This document shows, piece after piece, positions 1-8,906 of a DNA stretch of 64,000 bases (position 1 is its first letter; each line of letters starts with the position of its first letter). The notes under the pieces were generated by a model. That model did no database searches and had not been told where the DNA came from. It worked only from the letters and a program-made list of their open reading frames with translations. The stretch comes from Cloacibacterium rupense (GTDB lineage: Bacteria > Bacteroidota > Bacteroidia > Flavobacteriales > Weeksellaceae), in assembly GCF_014645495.1 (NCBI RefSeq), contig NZ_BMLV01000002.1, positions 239,191 through 303,190 of the forward strand. The letters run 5' to 3'. A program made the position numbers and the translations under genes.

Positions 1-165
1 TATGAATTGAAAGCTTTTAAGAATTTTGCAGACCAATTGAGGCATCTAAATTTTTCGAAAAAAGAAAAAATAGAATCCCTAATTCAGTTTTTTTCTTTTC
101 AAAGATTGGGCATTAAAAACAGTTTGTTTGCCATCAAAAAAATCATTGACACTTTAAGATATTGA
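1..165 (+). CDS. C-terminal fragment of an upstream surface-glycan gene
   Basis: An open frame enters from the left edge and gives 54 residues before a TGA stop. It reads as a lysine- and phenylalanine-rich tail, starting YELKAFKNFADQL and ending IIDTLRY. The stop overlaps the TTG start of the next gene by four bases, the same coupling used by the following genes, so it is the preceding member of the glycan operon. Too little is present to name a family. A glycosyltransferase tail is likely from context alone. Confidence 0.6.
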   Translation, partial: YELKAFKNFADQLRHLNFSKKEKIESLIQFFSFQRLGIKNSLFAIKKIIDTLRY

Positions 166-1169
166 AAACCGAACCGAACATATTGCTGATTTACAAAAAC
201 CAAACACTAAGCAAAGTGTTTGAGAACAATCTATCCTATGAAGGCTATGATGTAGAGCTTCTGCTGAAAGAACCCTATCACCCATATCAACTCAGTTTCT
301 TACAAAGAATCATCAATATTATTTTCAGAGTTTTTAAAATTTATGATTATCCTGTGAAGGCAGAACAATACAATTTCAAAAAATACTGTGAAAAATCTTT
401 GAATCATCTAGCAAGCAAGAGTTATGATTATTGCTTGGTGATTAGAGGCGACCTACTTCCTGAGCAGGTGATTAGACATGGCCGTAGCATTTCCAGAAGA
501 ATGGTCGATTTTCAATTAGATGGTCTTTCAGTTTCTTCTAAAATATTAGACTATAAGAAATATTTTGATGACATTTTTGTATTTGATCCAGATGATGTGA
601 AGAAATACCCAGATGCTGCACTCCATTTCTTACCGAATTGTTATTTTGGGGCACCAGACTTTAGTATTCCTTCAGAAATCGACCTTTTGTATATAGGTCA
701 ATATTTAGATGAAAGAAATGTACAGCTTAAGAATCTACACCGGTATCTAGAAGAGCATCAATTATCTTATTCTTCTTACACAAGTCTATATCGCGGTAGA
801 GATTTTGAGCCTCTACACCCTAAGGTTCTTCAGCATAAAACCAGCACTTCGTATGAAGGAAACTTAGATTTTGTAAAAAAATCAAAGATTATCCTTGATT
901 TTAAAAGAAAAGAGCATAATGGACTTTCGCTAAGGTTTTTCGAAGCCATGCAGTACGGTAAAAAAATAATTACCGACAATGTTTCAGTTAAAAATTATGA
1001 ATTTTACCATCCCAATAATATTTTTGTTACAGATTTTGTACATTTAGATGGTATTTTAGAATTTATCCAAAAACCATATCACCCATTGCCAGAAACTTTG
1101 ATAGAACAATATGGATTTAAGAATTGGATAAAAGTAATTTTAGGAAAAAGCACAAATAATAAAAAATGA
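162..1169 (+). CDS. CgeB-like glycosyltransferase (putative)
   Basis: This 335-residue soluble protein has no signal peptide or membrane segment. The N-terminal NILLIYKNQTLSKVF resembles the first beta strand of a GT-B Rossmann fold. The C-terminal half carries GLSLRFFEAMQYGKKIITDN (residues about 255-275), matching the segment where CgeB-like and other GT-B transferases bind the nucleotide sugar. The start is TTG, overlapping the previous stop as TTGA; no ATG gives a better start. Its own stop overlaps the next ATG by four bases, so it is co-translated within the glycan operon. Donor and acceptor sugars cannot be read from sequence. The family is a resemblance call. Confidence 0.65.
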   Translation: MKTEPNILLIYKNQTLSKVFENNLSYEGYDVELLLKEPYHPYQLSFLQRIINIIFRVFKIYDYPVKAEQYNFKKYCEKSLNHLASKSYDYCLVIRGDLLPEQVIRHGRSISRRMVDFQLDGLSVSSKILDYKKYFDDIFVFDPDDVKKYPDAALHFLPNCYFGAPDFSIPSEIDLLYIGQYLDERNVQLKNLHRYLEEHQLSYSSYTSLYRGRDFEPLHPKVLQHKTSTSYEGNLDFVKKSKIILDFKRKEHNGLSLRFFEAMQYGKKIITDNVSVKNYEFYHPNNIFVTDFVHLDGILEFIQKPYHPLPETLIEQYGFKNWIKVILGKSTNNKK

Positions 1170-1969
1170 TTCCCAAAAAAGTCCATTATTTTTGGTTTGG
1201 AAGAAACCCGAAGCCCCCAATTGCTGAATTTTGTATCGCAAGTTGGAAGAAACACTTACCCGATTTTGAAATCATAGAATGGAACGAAGACAATTTTGAT
1301 TATACCCAAAATACCTTTGCCAGAGAAGCCTATGAACAAAAGAAATGGGCATTTGTATCTGACTATGCCAGAGCTAAGGTATTGTATGAAGAAGGAGGCT
1401 TCTATATGGACACTGATATGGAATTAAAAAATACATTAGATGACTTTATAGACTATAAAGCCATCTGTGGATTTGAAATAAAAAAAATTCCATTTTCGGC
1501 ATTTTGGGCTGTAGAAGCGAAACATATACTGGCCAAAGATATTTTAGAATACTATGAAAACATGAGTGGTCTAGATACTACCCCAAATACAAAAGTTTTT
1601 TCAAATCTTTTGGTAGAAAAATATGGTGCAAATCCTTTAAGAGATGAACTGCAGGAGCTAAAGCATGATGTAGTTTTGTTTCCTTCCTCCTTTTTTTCAT
1701 TGGATTTGCCCATCAATTATGTTACACATCATTTCAGTGGTTCATGGCATAACAGCTGGACAGAAGAAAATAATACATATAAAGAATTGGTAAATATGTA
1801 TGGGGTTCTGAATCTTTTGGCGCAACAAAAAGACTCTAAAAGAAAGGTAAAAGATGTCATCTATAATCAGGAATTATTCTCTATTGACAAAATATTAGAC
1901 CAATTCCCTACCCAATATATAGCCCAATATATTGTAAAGAAGGTGATTAAAAAAATAATAGGAAAATGA
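1166..1969 (+). CDS. GT32-type glycosyltransferase with DXD sugar-binding motif
   Basis: This 267-residue protein opens with IPKKVHYFWFGRNPKPP, the usual start of the Gly_transf_sug (GT32/capsular polysaccharide) family. It also has SDYARAKVLYEEGGFYMDTD at about residues 65-85. The DTD in that segment is the DXD that holds the metal and nucleotide-sugar diphosphate. The C-terminus is basic (KKVIKKIIGK), which may hold it at the membrane. ATGA overlaps join it to genes on both sides, so it belongs to one operon. It probably adds a hexose to the growing surface glycan. The exact sugar is unknown. Confidence 0.85.
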   Translation: MIPKKVHYFWFGRNPKPPIAEFCIASWKKHLPDFEIIEWNEDNFDYTQNTFAREAYEQKKWAFVSDYARAKVLYEEGGFYMDTDMELKNTLDDFIDYKAICGFEIKKIPFSAFWAVEAKHILAKDILEYYENMSGLDTTPNTKVFSNLLVEKYGANPLRDELQELKHDVVLFPSSFFSLDLPINYVTHHFSGSWHNSWTEENNTYKELVNMYGVLNLLAQQKDSKRKVKDVIYNQELFSIDKILDQFPTQYIAQYIVKKVIKKIIGK

Positions 1970-2820
1970 ACAAATGGCTCTATAGACTAAAACATGCTTG
2001 GGCAGTCATCTTAGGCAAAGCAAAGATCTCTTATGTTAAGAAAGGAGGTTTTTCATTCAGAGATTTTACTTATTCCGAAAATGAAATACAATTTTTGAAT
2101 TCTCTGAAGATTGAGTTTTTATTTTCTGAATTTGGAGAGCAAAGAGTAAATGGAGGGGGTGCAGATTTTCAGGATAAGCGCACTCGTCTAGACCCTTCAC
2201 TCACCTCTTTGAGAAAATATTTTCCCAATGCAAAATACACCGTTTATTCTGATTTTGATTTGAAAATAGACGGTGTCAACCTGATTAAGGTCAATTCTCC
2301 TGTTGCGCATCCTGAGCACCCAAGGTATGGTTATAGAACTGCCGATTATTTTAAATTTTTATCCCTTACAGAGTCTGATGCCGATTTTAAATGTGTGCTA
2401 GACTCGGACATGGCAATAGTTTCTAGTGATGTTATCGCTTTGATACACCTTACCCGAAAATTTGGGTTTTGTGTCCCTTATAATGATAGACAATTGCTAA
2501 GACAAGACATGATTTGGTCGCAAGACACCCAGCCTATAGAAGACGAAAGTTTAGGATTAGGACATTCTTATAACCAAAGCCCTATGACCCTATGGAAAGA
2601 TGACGAAAGAGGGAATGTATTTTATAAAAAATGTGCAGAAATCATGAAAAAAGACCCTTCTAGGTCTTCATTAGTAATGTGGAAAACCGCCTGGGAAACA
2701 GGCATTTACCCTTACATCTTACCAAAACAATGGTGCTTGTGTGATGGCAATGAGGGATTGGGCGAAGAAGTAATTTTGCATGTTGGACATGAAAAAATAA
2801 AGGAATATTATGACCAATGA
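1966..2820 (+). CDS. Putative GT-A-fold glycosyltransferase, unclassified
   Basis: This 284-residue protein starts on an ATGA overlap. It contains FKCVLDSDMAIVSSDV near residues 140-155; the DSD is placed like the DXD of GT-A transferases. YRTADYFKFLSL just before it resembles the region that positions the nucleotide sugar in relatives of GT8 and GT32. There is no signal peptide, although the first 20 residues are basic and amphipathic. Transferase function is inferred from the motif and from position between clear glycan genes; I do not recognise a named family. The end overlaps the next gene by 11 bases. Confidence 0.55.
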   Translation: MNKWLYRLKHAWAVILGKAKISYVKKGGFSFRDFTYSENEIQFLNSLKIEFLFSEFGEQRVNGGGADFQDKRTRLDPSLTSLRKYFPNAKYTVYSDFDLKIDGVNLIKVNSPVAHPEHPRYGYRTADYFKFLSLTESDADFKCVLDSDMAIVSSDVIALIHLTRKFGFCVPYNDRQLLRQDMIWSQDTQPIEDESLGLGHSYNQSPMTLWKDDERGNVFYKKCAEIMKKDPSRSSLVMWKTAWETGIYPYILPKQWCLCDGNEGLGEEVILHVGHEKIKEYYDQ

Positions 2821-3880
2821 CAACCACCTGAAAGGGCTAGACACTTTAAGAGCTATTGCGGCTCTCATTGTAGTTTGGAGTCATATTGAAATCATCAAAG
2901 GAATAAAAGGCTTGCCACAAAACAATTTTATTATTTACCCCAATGCCCATTATTCGGTAACCTTATTTTTTGTTTTAAGTGGCTTTTTAATTACGTTTCT
3001 ACTTGTAAAAGAATTCCAGAAATACCAGACAATTTCTTTTAAAGATTTTTATGTTAGAAGAATTCTAAGGATATGGCCTCTGTATTATTTGATTTTATTC
3101 ATATCCTATTTTTTTGCAAAACATGAAATATCACATAGAACCTTAATGTTTTGTCTGAGTATTTTCCCCAATATTCCACCGGCTTTAAAATCTTCTTGGG
3201 AGAGCAGCCCTCAGATTTGGTCTATTGGTGTAGAAGAACAGTTTTATCTTTTTTGGCCTATATTTATATCCTATATTATAAAAAAACAAACCAATCTGTA
3301 TATCATCATTTTCATCATCATTTATACCGCACTTCCTTTTGTATTGAATTTTATCAATATTCATACTATAGAGAACGAAAAGCTATATTCTTTTACAGAA
3401 AAATTTTTTAATCAAACAAAATTCAATTGTATGGCCATAGGGGCATTTTTTGGGATAAACCTAGCCATGAGAAAAAAATGGTTAGAGGCATTATATTCTA
3501 ATTTTTACTTATCTATTTTCTTCATTCTAACATCTTTCACGGTTTGGTTCGGAGACATCACCTTCGGAAAAATTACAGATGAGGTGTATGCCTTGGTCTT
3601 TGCATTCATGATTCTATCTGTGGTCAAAAACAAAAAAATAAATATTGATAATAAGGTAAGCTCTACACTTGGCAAGATTTCGTATGGTATTTATATGTAT
3701 CATTGGTTAATTATTTTATTAATTCTTAAATTATTAATGAGATATAAAAACGAAAATTACTTCGAAATCGCTTTATACATTAGTGTATTTGGTATGACTA
3801 TTTTTGTTTCTTGGATATCATACCATACTTATGAAAAGTATTTTTTACAACTCAAGAAAAAATTCGAAACAAAACTATAA
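2810..3880 (+). CDS. Acyltransferase family 3 (OafA-like) membrane O-acyltransferase
   Basis: This 356-residue integral membrane protein has about ten hydrophobic segments. The N-terminus LKGLDTLRAIAALIVVWSH is the hallmark of acyltransferase-3 proteins, with the conserved arginine and histidine thought to take part in transfer. FFVLSGFLITFLL follows at about residues 50-65. An SVGVEEQFYLFWP-like segment (here SIGVEEQFYLFWP, near residue 140) is also typical. Such proteins O-acetylate surface polysaccharides at the inner membrane using acetyl-CoA. It overlaps the preceding gene and is followed 9 bases later by the SDR gene. Confidence 0.88.
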   Translation: MTNDNHLKGLDTLRAIAALIVVWSHIEIIKGIKGLPQNNFIIYPNAHYSVTLFFVLSGFLITFLLVKEFQKYQTISFKDFYVRRILRIWPLYYLILFISYFFAKHEISHRTLMFCLSIFPNIPPALKSSWESSPQIWSIGVEEQFYLFWPIFISYIIKKQTNLYIIIFIIIYTALPFVLNFINIHTIENEKLYSFTEKFFNQTKFNCMAIGAFFGINLAMRKKWLEALYSNFYLSIFFILTSFTVWFGDITFGKITDEVYALVFAFMILSVVKNKKINIDNKVSSTLGKISYGIYMYHWLIILLILKLLMRYKNENYFEIALYISVFGMTIFVSWISYHTYEKYFLQLKKKFETKL

Positions 3881-3889
3881 CTTTACAAA

Positions 3890-4567
3890 ATGATCATCGG
3901 AAACGGACTTATTGCCAATTTATTCAAAGAAAATGACAGAGAAGACGTAGTTTTCTTTGCCAGTGGAGTTTCTAATTCTTTAGAGACTGCTAAAACTGCT
4001 TTTCTACGAGAAGAAAATCTCATCAAAAAGACCATAGAAGAACATCCGGAGAAAGTGTTCATTTATTTTTCTACTTGTAGCATTTATGATTCTTCTAAAA
4101 ACGACAGTCCTTATGTGAATCATAAACTGAGAATGGAAAGATGGGTAGAGGAACTTTGCCCTCGTTATCTTATTCTAAGAGTAAGCAATGCTGTAGGCAA
4201 AGGTGGCAATCCTAACCTGCTGATGAATTATTTGGTAAATTCTGTGCTACAAGAAAGAGAAATTACCATACACAGCATGGCAAAAAGGAATCTTATAGAT
4301 GCTGAGGATATTAAAAACATCACTTTGGCTCTCATCGACAAAGCCCAATTCAATAGGATTATTAATTTGGCCTATTTAGAAAATTTTTCTACTGCAGAAA
4401 TATTGGATGTTTTAGAAGAGTATTTTGACAAAAAGGCAAAAACCCAGTTTATGAAAAGTGGACAGAGCTACCTGATTACCATTCCAGAAGTGGAGAATTA
4501 TTTTACAGAGAACCATCTAATTGACAAAAAAGAATATGTACTGAGAATGTTAAAAAAGTACTATTGA
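3890..4567 (+). CDS. Short SDR-family NAD(P)-dependent sugar epimerase/reductase
   Basis: This 225-residue protein begins directly with MIIGNGLIANLF, a shortened glycine-rich dinucleotide-binding loop. It has FSTCSIYD (about residues 60-67), then YVNHK (about 74-78) as the catalytic Tyr-x-x-x-Lys. It is shorter than usual extended SDR sugar-nucleotide enzymes (about 300 residues), so the substrate-binding C-terminal part is reduced. It may reduce or epimerise a nucleotide sugar. A 70-base gap follows before the next glycosyltransferase. Confidence 0.7.
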   Translation: MIIGNGLIANLFKENDREDVVFFASGVSNSLETAKTAFLREENLIKKTIEEHPEKVFIYFSTCSIYDSSKNDSPYVNHKLRMERWVEELCPRYLILRVSNAVGKGGNPNLLMNYLVNSVLQEREITIHSMAKRNLIDAEDIKNITLALIDKAQFNRIINLAYLENFSTAEILDVLEEYFDKKAKTQFMKSGQSYLITIPEVENYFTENHLIDKKEYVLRMLKKYY

Positions 4568-4637
4568 AATCGATTTGCTAAAAAATAATTTCATTTTCCA
4601 TTGAAGGCCTATTTTTCCATTAAAAATTTAAAAGCTA

Positions 4638-5651
4638 ATGCATCTTCCCAAAATATCTATCATCACTACCTTTTATAATTCTGTAAGACTTGGAAATTTT
4701 GTAGAAAAATCAATGGCTTGTTTGTTATCTCAAACCTATAAGTATATAGAATTTATCTGTGTAAATGATGGTTCAACAGATGAAACGCTAGAACAATTAA
4801 AAGAATATGCACAGAAAGACTCTAGGATTATCTTAATTGATAAAAAAAATGAGGGGGTAGCTCAATATGCAAAAGCGGCAGGACAAGAAGCAGCTACAGG
4901 CGATTTTATTATGCTTTTAGACCATGATGATAAAATTTCTGATGATGCAATAGCCCAAGCGGTAGATGTAATCACCTCAAACCCAGAAATAGATGCTGTA
5001 TCTATGCTCATCAAAGTATATTATAGCAATGGCAAAGAACGATGCCTTTATCAACTCAACAAGGAAATACCTTCCTTAGAAGATTTTGAACCTGCCATCA
5101 TCACAGGAGCAGAAGCCTACGGTCTGACTGTAGGGAGGTATGATTTTCATTTTAGAGGATTAATCGTTAAAGAAAAATTTAAAGCTATTTCTTACAGATA
5201 CCCCGAAAAAATAGTAAACGGTGATGAAATTGTAGAAAGACAAATTATAAAAACATTAGATAAGATTACTTCTTGTAAGGGAGTTTATCACCATTACATT
5301 TATGAAAATTCATCTGCTAAGTCTTATCATCTAAAGAAGACAGATTTGGTAAGAACAGATATTATTCTAAGAAAGCAGTTTAAAAATGATGGTGTTTATG
5401 ACGCCAGAAAAGGAATATTTGAGTTAATTGCTTATAAGAATCTGATTACTGCTATTAAAGTATATCATCATTTTGAGAAAAAGATATCAGGAACAGAAAA
5501 AAAATTTTACCTAGAACGATTGCAAGAAGGTTTCAGGAAATTGGAGAGGAAAACTCTCTTATCACAATTTACAGGTTTTGCAAAACTATATCACTGGACA
5601 TTGACCATCTCTTTTTCTGCAATATATTGGTTTTATAAGATTAAGGACTAG
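4638..5651 (+). CDS. GT2 family glycosyltransferase
   Basis: This 337-residue protein has the GT2 core in its first 110 residues. ISIITTFYNS is the first strand, FICVNDGSTDETLEQL is the nucleotide-binding loop, and MLLDHDDKIS carries the DXD-type metal motif. The C-terminal half is less conserved and probably sets acceptor choice. The last residues include an aromatic hydrophobic stretch that may touch the membrane. The stop codon overlaps the stop of the convergent downstream gene by four bases, so the rightward unit ends here. Confidence 0.88.
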   Translation: MHLPKISIITTFYNSVRLGNFVEKSMACLLSQTYKYIEFICVNDGSTDETLEQLKEYAQKDSRIILIDKKNEGVAQYAKAAGQEAATGDFIMLLDHDDKISDDAIAQAVDVITSNPEIDAVSMLIKVYYSNGKERCLYQLNKEIPSLEDFEPAIITGAEAYGLTVGRYDFHFRGLIVKEKFKAISYRYPEKIVNGDEIVERQIIKTLDKITSCKGVYHHYIYENSSAKSYHLKKTDLVRTDIILRKQFKNDGVYDARKGIFELIAYKNLITAIKVYHHFEKKISGTEKKFYLERLQEGFRKLERKTLLSQFTGFAKLYHWTLTISFSAIYWFYKIKD

Positions 5652-6646
5652 CCTTCATATCTTTTTTTGAAAACTCTAAATCCTAATTCTGAGGGTAAAT
5701 TTTGAAGCAAATTGAGTTTTTTTTCATTTGTTGAAAATGCAGAACTCAAATAATCTAAAAAATTCATGGAAAAAACTTTTTTGAACTGACGATAATTAAG
5801 CAACCAAAGTTCTTGATTCTTTTGAGCTTTCCAGTTCATTACAAGTTTTTCTTCTTTATAGGCAATGATATATTTTTTGAGTTTTAGCCTTCTTTTTTTA
5901 CTTTTTTCTCTATAGAAAGATTGGTTTATTTCAGAAATGATGGTATTCCAATTTTCAAAATGTTTTCGATTTCTGTTATGTATTACAGAGCCATCATGCA
6001 GATAATAGATGTAAGTATAGTCTTTTAAAAAATAAACAGACTGTAGTCTAAGGACCGTTAAAAATGTTTGTAAATCATCTTGTGCAAAAAGCCCTTCTTT
6101 GAAATAGAGATTATTTTGCTTTAAAAAATCTAGAAGGATCAATTTATTCCATGAAGGAACTGGAAATTTTCTATTGATAAAGTTTTCAAAAATTTCCTCA
6201 TTGCCCATTAATTTTCGGTTGGTGATAGAGAGTTGAAAAGCATCTACTTCTTCTTTGGTTTCAAGTCTCATGGTTGTTACATTTCCACAGACCATCTGTA
6301 CTTGTTCACGCTCTGCAGCATCTACCATTTTGGCGATACAATCTGGGGTAATTTCGTCATCAGAATCCAGAAAAAAAATATACTTTCCTTGAGCGTTATC
6401 TATGCCTACGTTTCTTACCACTGAGAGGCCAGAATTTTTATCATTTCTCAGGATTTTAAAATTAAACCCAGGATGTAGATGGATGAATTCTTCTACCAAT
6501 GTCCTGCTGTTGTCATTCCCCCTATCATCTACCAAAAGAATCTCTAGATTTTGGTAAGATTGAAGGACTACAGATTGTAAACAATTGATGATGTGATTTT
6601 CACAATTGTAAATTGGGATAGAAATGGTAACCAATGGGACATTCAT
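5648..6646 (-). CDS. GT2 family glycosyltransferase, inverted within the glycan locus
   Basis: This 332-residue GT2 enzyme begins MNVPLVTISIPIYNCENHI, has ILLVDDRGNDNSRTLVEEF at about 35-53 and IFFLDSDDEITPDC near 90 with the DXD-type motif. A longer reading from a TTG at 6682 is rejected: that TTG is the end of a TATTTTTG promoter box, so the ATG at 6646 is used. It is the only leftward gene among the glycan genes and has its own promoter. It therefore can be expressed independently of its neighbours. Donor sugar unknown. Confidence 0.87.
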   Translation of the reverse strand: MNVPLVTISIPIYNCENHIINCLQSVVLQSYQNLEILLVDDRGNDNSRTLVEEFIHLHPGFNFKILRNDKNSGLSVVRNVGIDNAQGKYIFFLDSDDEITPDCIAKMVDAAEREQVQMVCGNVTTMRLETKEEVDAFQLSITNRKLMGNEEIFENFINRKFPVPSWNKLILLDFLKQNNLYFKEGLFAQDDLQTFLTVLRLQSVYFLKDYTYIYYLHDGSVIHNRNRKHFENWNTIISEINQSFYREKSKKRRLKLKKYIIAYKEEKLVMNWKAQKNQELWLLNYRQFKKVFSMNFLDYLSSAFSTNEKKLNLLQNLPSELGFRVFKKRYEG

Positions 6647-6679
6647 GGAGAAAATTTGCCTAAAATGTTTGTTATGAAG

Positions 6680-6687
6680 CAAAAATA
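6680..6687 (-). promoter_or_regulatory. -7 promoter box for the inverted GT2 gene
   Basis: TATTTTTG on the minus strand fits the Bacteroidota -7 consensus TAnnTTTG. It lies 33 bases before the ATG at 6646. No clear -33 TTTG was found at the usual distance. Confidence 0.6.
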
Positions 6688-6699
6688 GAATTATTTTGA

Positions 6700-6707
6700 T
6701 AAATTTG
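6700..6707 (+). promoter_or_regulatory. -7 promoter box for the acetyltransferase/aminotransferase operon
   Basis: TAAATTTG fits TAnnTTTG and lies 21 bases before the ATG at 6729. Together with the minus-strand box at 6680-6687 it makes a compact divergent promoter region. Confidence 0.6.
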
Positions 6708-6728
6708 TCATAGAAAACCGATGAAAAA

Positions 6729-7283
6729 ATGAAATCTTTACTTATTAAACTTTACCATCTCCAAAAAAAATTAATTTCTGAAGACCAAAGGAAGAAATTC
6801 TTTAAAAATAAAAAAAGTAAAGTTCATTCTTCATTTAAATTGGGCATTAACAATTATATAGATATTTCTGAGGATGCTGAAATTATAATAGGAGAAGGGG
6901 TAACCATCAATGAATCTAACAATATCGCTATTAAAAAAAGTGGGCAATTGATTATTGGGAAAGACACCTACATTACCAGAGCTACTATTGCTTGTTTTGA
7001 AAAAGTAGAAATTGGAGAAAACTGCATTCTAGGAGAAGGAATGAAAATTTTTGACCACAATCATCAGTATACTAGAGAACCATTTTCGGTATCCAAGACA
7101 GAATTTACCACTTCTCCGGTAAAATTGGGAAATAATGTATGGACAGGAGCTAATTGCATTATACTGAAAGGGGTGACCATAGGGGATAATGTAATAATAG
7201 GAGCAGGCTGTGTCATTCACAAAGACATTCCTGCCAATTCTGTGATTATTAGCAAACAAGAACAAGTGATAAAACCGATATAG
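6729..7283 (+). CDS. Left-handed beta-helix acyltransferase (surface-sugar O-acetyltransferase)
   Basis: This 184-residue protein has hexapeptide repeats from about residue 40 onward, for example IIGEGVTI, LIIGKDTYITRATI and VEIGENCILGEG. A DHNHQYTREPF loop follows, and KLGNNVWTGANCIILKGVTI is the usual catalytic and CoA-binding coil. This matches maltose/galactoside acetyltransferase relatives (WbbJ-like) of polysaccharide loci. A basic N-terminal 30 residues precede the helix. It is the first gene after a divergent promoter and ends one base before the aminotransferase gene. Confidence 0.85.
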   Translation: MKSLLIKLYHLQKKLISEDQRKKFFKNKKSKVHSSFKLGINNYIDISEDAEIIIGEGVTINESNNIAIKKSGQLIIGKDTYITRATIACFEKVEIGENCILGEGMKIFDHNHQYTREPFSVSKTEFTTSPVKLGNNVWTGANCIILKGVTIGDNVIIGAGCVIHKDIPANSVIISKQEQVIKPI

Positions 7284-7284
7284 C

Positions 7285-8358
7285 ATGATTAATGTAACAC
7301 AGTCTTTTTTACCTCCTCTGGAAGAATATACCCAAATTTTACAAAAATCTTGGGATAAAAAATGGATAACCAATCGAGGAGAGCTGATATTGGAATTAGA
7401 AGAAAAGCTAAAACAATTTTTGGGGATAAATTTTATCACGATTACTACCAATGGTACCCTTCCGCTACAGATTGCAATAAAAGCATTAGAGTTAAGTGGA
7501 GAGATTATTACTACGCCATTTAGCTATGTTGCATCGAGTTCTGTCATCTCATGGGAAAACTGCACTCCAGTATATGTAGATATCCACCCAGAGTATTTGA
7601 CCATCGATGAGACAAAGATAGAAGAGAAAATCACTGATAAGACATCAGCCATTTTAGCAACTCATGTTTTTGGAAACCCATGTCACATTGTAGAAATTGA
7701 AAAGATTGCAAAAAAACACAATCTTAAGGTTATATATGATGCTGCCCACTGTTTTGGAGTACAATACAACGGAGAAAGCATTTTTAATTTTGGAGACGTT
7801 TCTACTTGTAGTTTTCATGCGACTAAAATATTTCATACGGGTGAAGGCGGATGCATGATTACTAAAGATCAAAATTTGCATGAAAAACTATTTTACCATC
7901 ATAATTTTGGTCACAATGGCCCAGAAGCTTTTCATGGAATAGGCATAAATGGTAAAACCTCGGAATTGCAAGCGGCACTAGGTTTAGCTGTTTTTAATCA
8001 TCTTGATGCCATTTTTGAAGGAAGAAAAATAGCCGTAGAAGCATACAACCAATTTTTAGATTTTTCTAGGATTCAGAAATTGAAAATCAGAGAAAATACG
8101 GTATGGAATTATCACTATTATCCTGTCATTTTTGAAACTGAAGAAATTTTACTCAAAGTAAAAGAAGCTTTAAACAAAGAAAATATTTTTCCGAGAAGAT
8201 ATTTTTACCCTTCGCTGAACACCATAAAATATCTAAACGGAGAAAAAATGCCAATTTCTGAGAGCATTTCTCAAAGGATACTTTGCTTACCTTTATTTGC
8301 TGAATTACCACCTGAAACGGTAGCAACCCTCTCAAAACTCATTAATCAAAATTTATAA
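7285..8358 (+). CDS. DegT/DnrJ/EryC1/StrS sugar aminotransferase
   Basis: This 357-residue PLP enzyme makes an amino sugar by transferring an amino group, usually from glutamate, to a keto nucleotide sugar. TTNGTLPLQIAIKAL (about 53-67) is the cofactor phosphate site and VIYDAAHCFG (about 149-158) holds the aspartate that contacts the pyridine nitrogen. CSFHATKIFHTGEGGC gives Schiff-base lysine 181. Length is usual for the family. It sits between two beta-helix acetyltransferase genes and overlaps the second by one base, which suggests an N-acetylated amino sugar of the Fuc3NAc/Qui3NAc or Qui4NAc kind. The exact product cannot be fixed. Confidence 0.9.
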   Translation: MINVTQSFLPPLEEYTQILQKSWDKKWITNRGELILELEEKLKQFLGINFITITTNGTLPLQIAIKALELSGEIITTPFSYVASSSVISWENCTPVYVDIHPEYLTIDETKIEEKITDKTSAILATHVFGNPCHIVEIEKIAKKHNLKVIYDAAHCFGVQYNGESIFNFGDVSTCSFHATKIFHTGEGGCMITKDQNLHEKLFYHHNFGHNGPEAFHGIGINGKTSELQAALGLAVFNHLDAIFEGRKIAVEAYNQFLDFSRIQKLKIRENTVWNYHYYPVIFETEEILLKVKEALNKENIFPRRYFYPSLNTIKYLNGEKMPISESISQRILCLPLFAELPPETVATLSKLINQNL

Positions 8359-8906
8359 TGAACTCTTTTTACACAGAAGACGAATTAAAAGAACTTCCGA
8401 TAAAATCTTTTGGAAAAAACGTGCTTATTTCTAGAAAAGTAAGCATCTACTCTAATCGTGAAATTGTAATAGGTAACAATGTAAGAATAGACGATTTTTG
8501 TATTTTGTCAGGTAAAATAGAATTAGGCAATTACCTTCACATAGGCGCTTATTGTGCTTTGTATGGTTCTCAGGGAATCAAGATGGAAGATTTTTCAGGG
8601 CTATCTCCTCGTTGTACTGTCTTTTCAGCATCAGATGATTTTAGTGGCAATTTTTTAATTAGTCCGACCACCAAGAAAGAACATAACCATATCATAGGAG
8701 GAGAAGTTATCATTAAAAAATACACCCAAATAGGAGCGGGTACAGTGATTATGCCAAATCTTATTTTACAAGAAGGCAGTGCTATAGGCGCTATGTCTTT
8801 GGTCACTCAATCAACTGAGGCATGGAGTATTTATGCTGGGACACCAGCAAAAAAAATAAAAAACAGAGAAAAAGGACTTTTAAATTTTATTAAAGAATAT
8901 GAATAG
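8358..8906 (+). CDS. Left-handed beta-helix acetyltransferase, probably sugar N-acetyltransferase
   Basis: This 182-residue hexapeptide-repeat protein has IVIGNNVRIDDFCILSG and IELGNYLHIGAYCALYG, then SGLSPRCTVFSASDDFSG, then VIIKKYTQIGAGTVIMPN, and ends with IYAGTPAKKIKNR. The arrangement resembles acetyltransferases coupled to DegT aminotransferases, such as FdtC and WbbJ types. The start codon shares its first base with the stop of the aminotransferase gene, so the two are translationally coupled. I infer that it acetylates the amino group made by that enzyme. O-acetylation remains possible. Confidence 0.83.
   Translation: MNSFYTEDELKELPIKSFGKNVLISRKVSIYSNREIVIGNNVRIDDFCILSGKIELGNYLHIGAYCALYGSQGIKMEDFSGLSPRCTVFSASDDFSGNFLISPTTKKEHNHIIGGEVIIKKYTQIGAGTVIMPNLILQEGSAIGAMSLVTQSTEAWSIYAGTPAKKIKNREKGLLNFIKEYE

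Noticed and set aside
6647..6682. Longer N-terminus (12 extra residues from a TTG) for the inverted GT2 gene
   Set aside because: The TTG is the last part of a TATTTTTG promoter box, so it would not be transcribed; ATG 6646 gives the normal GT2 start.
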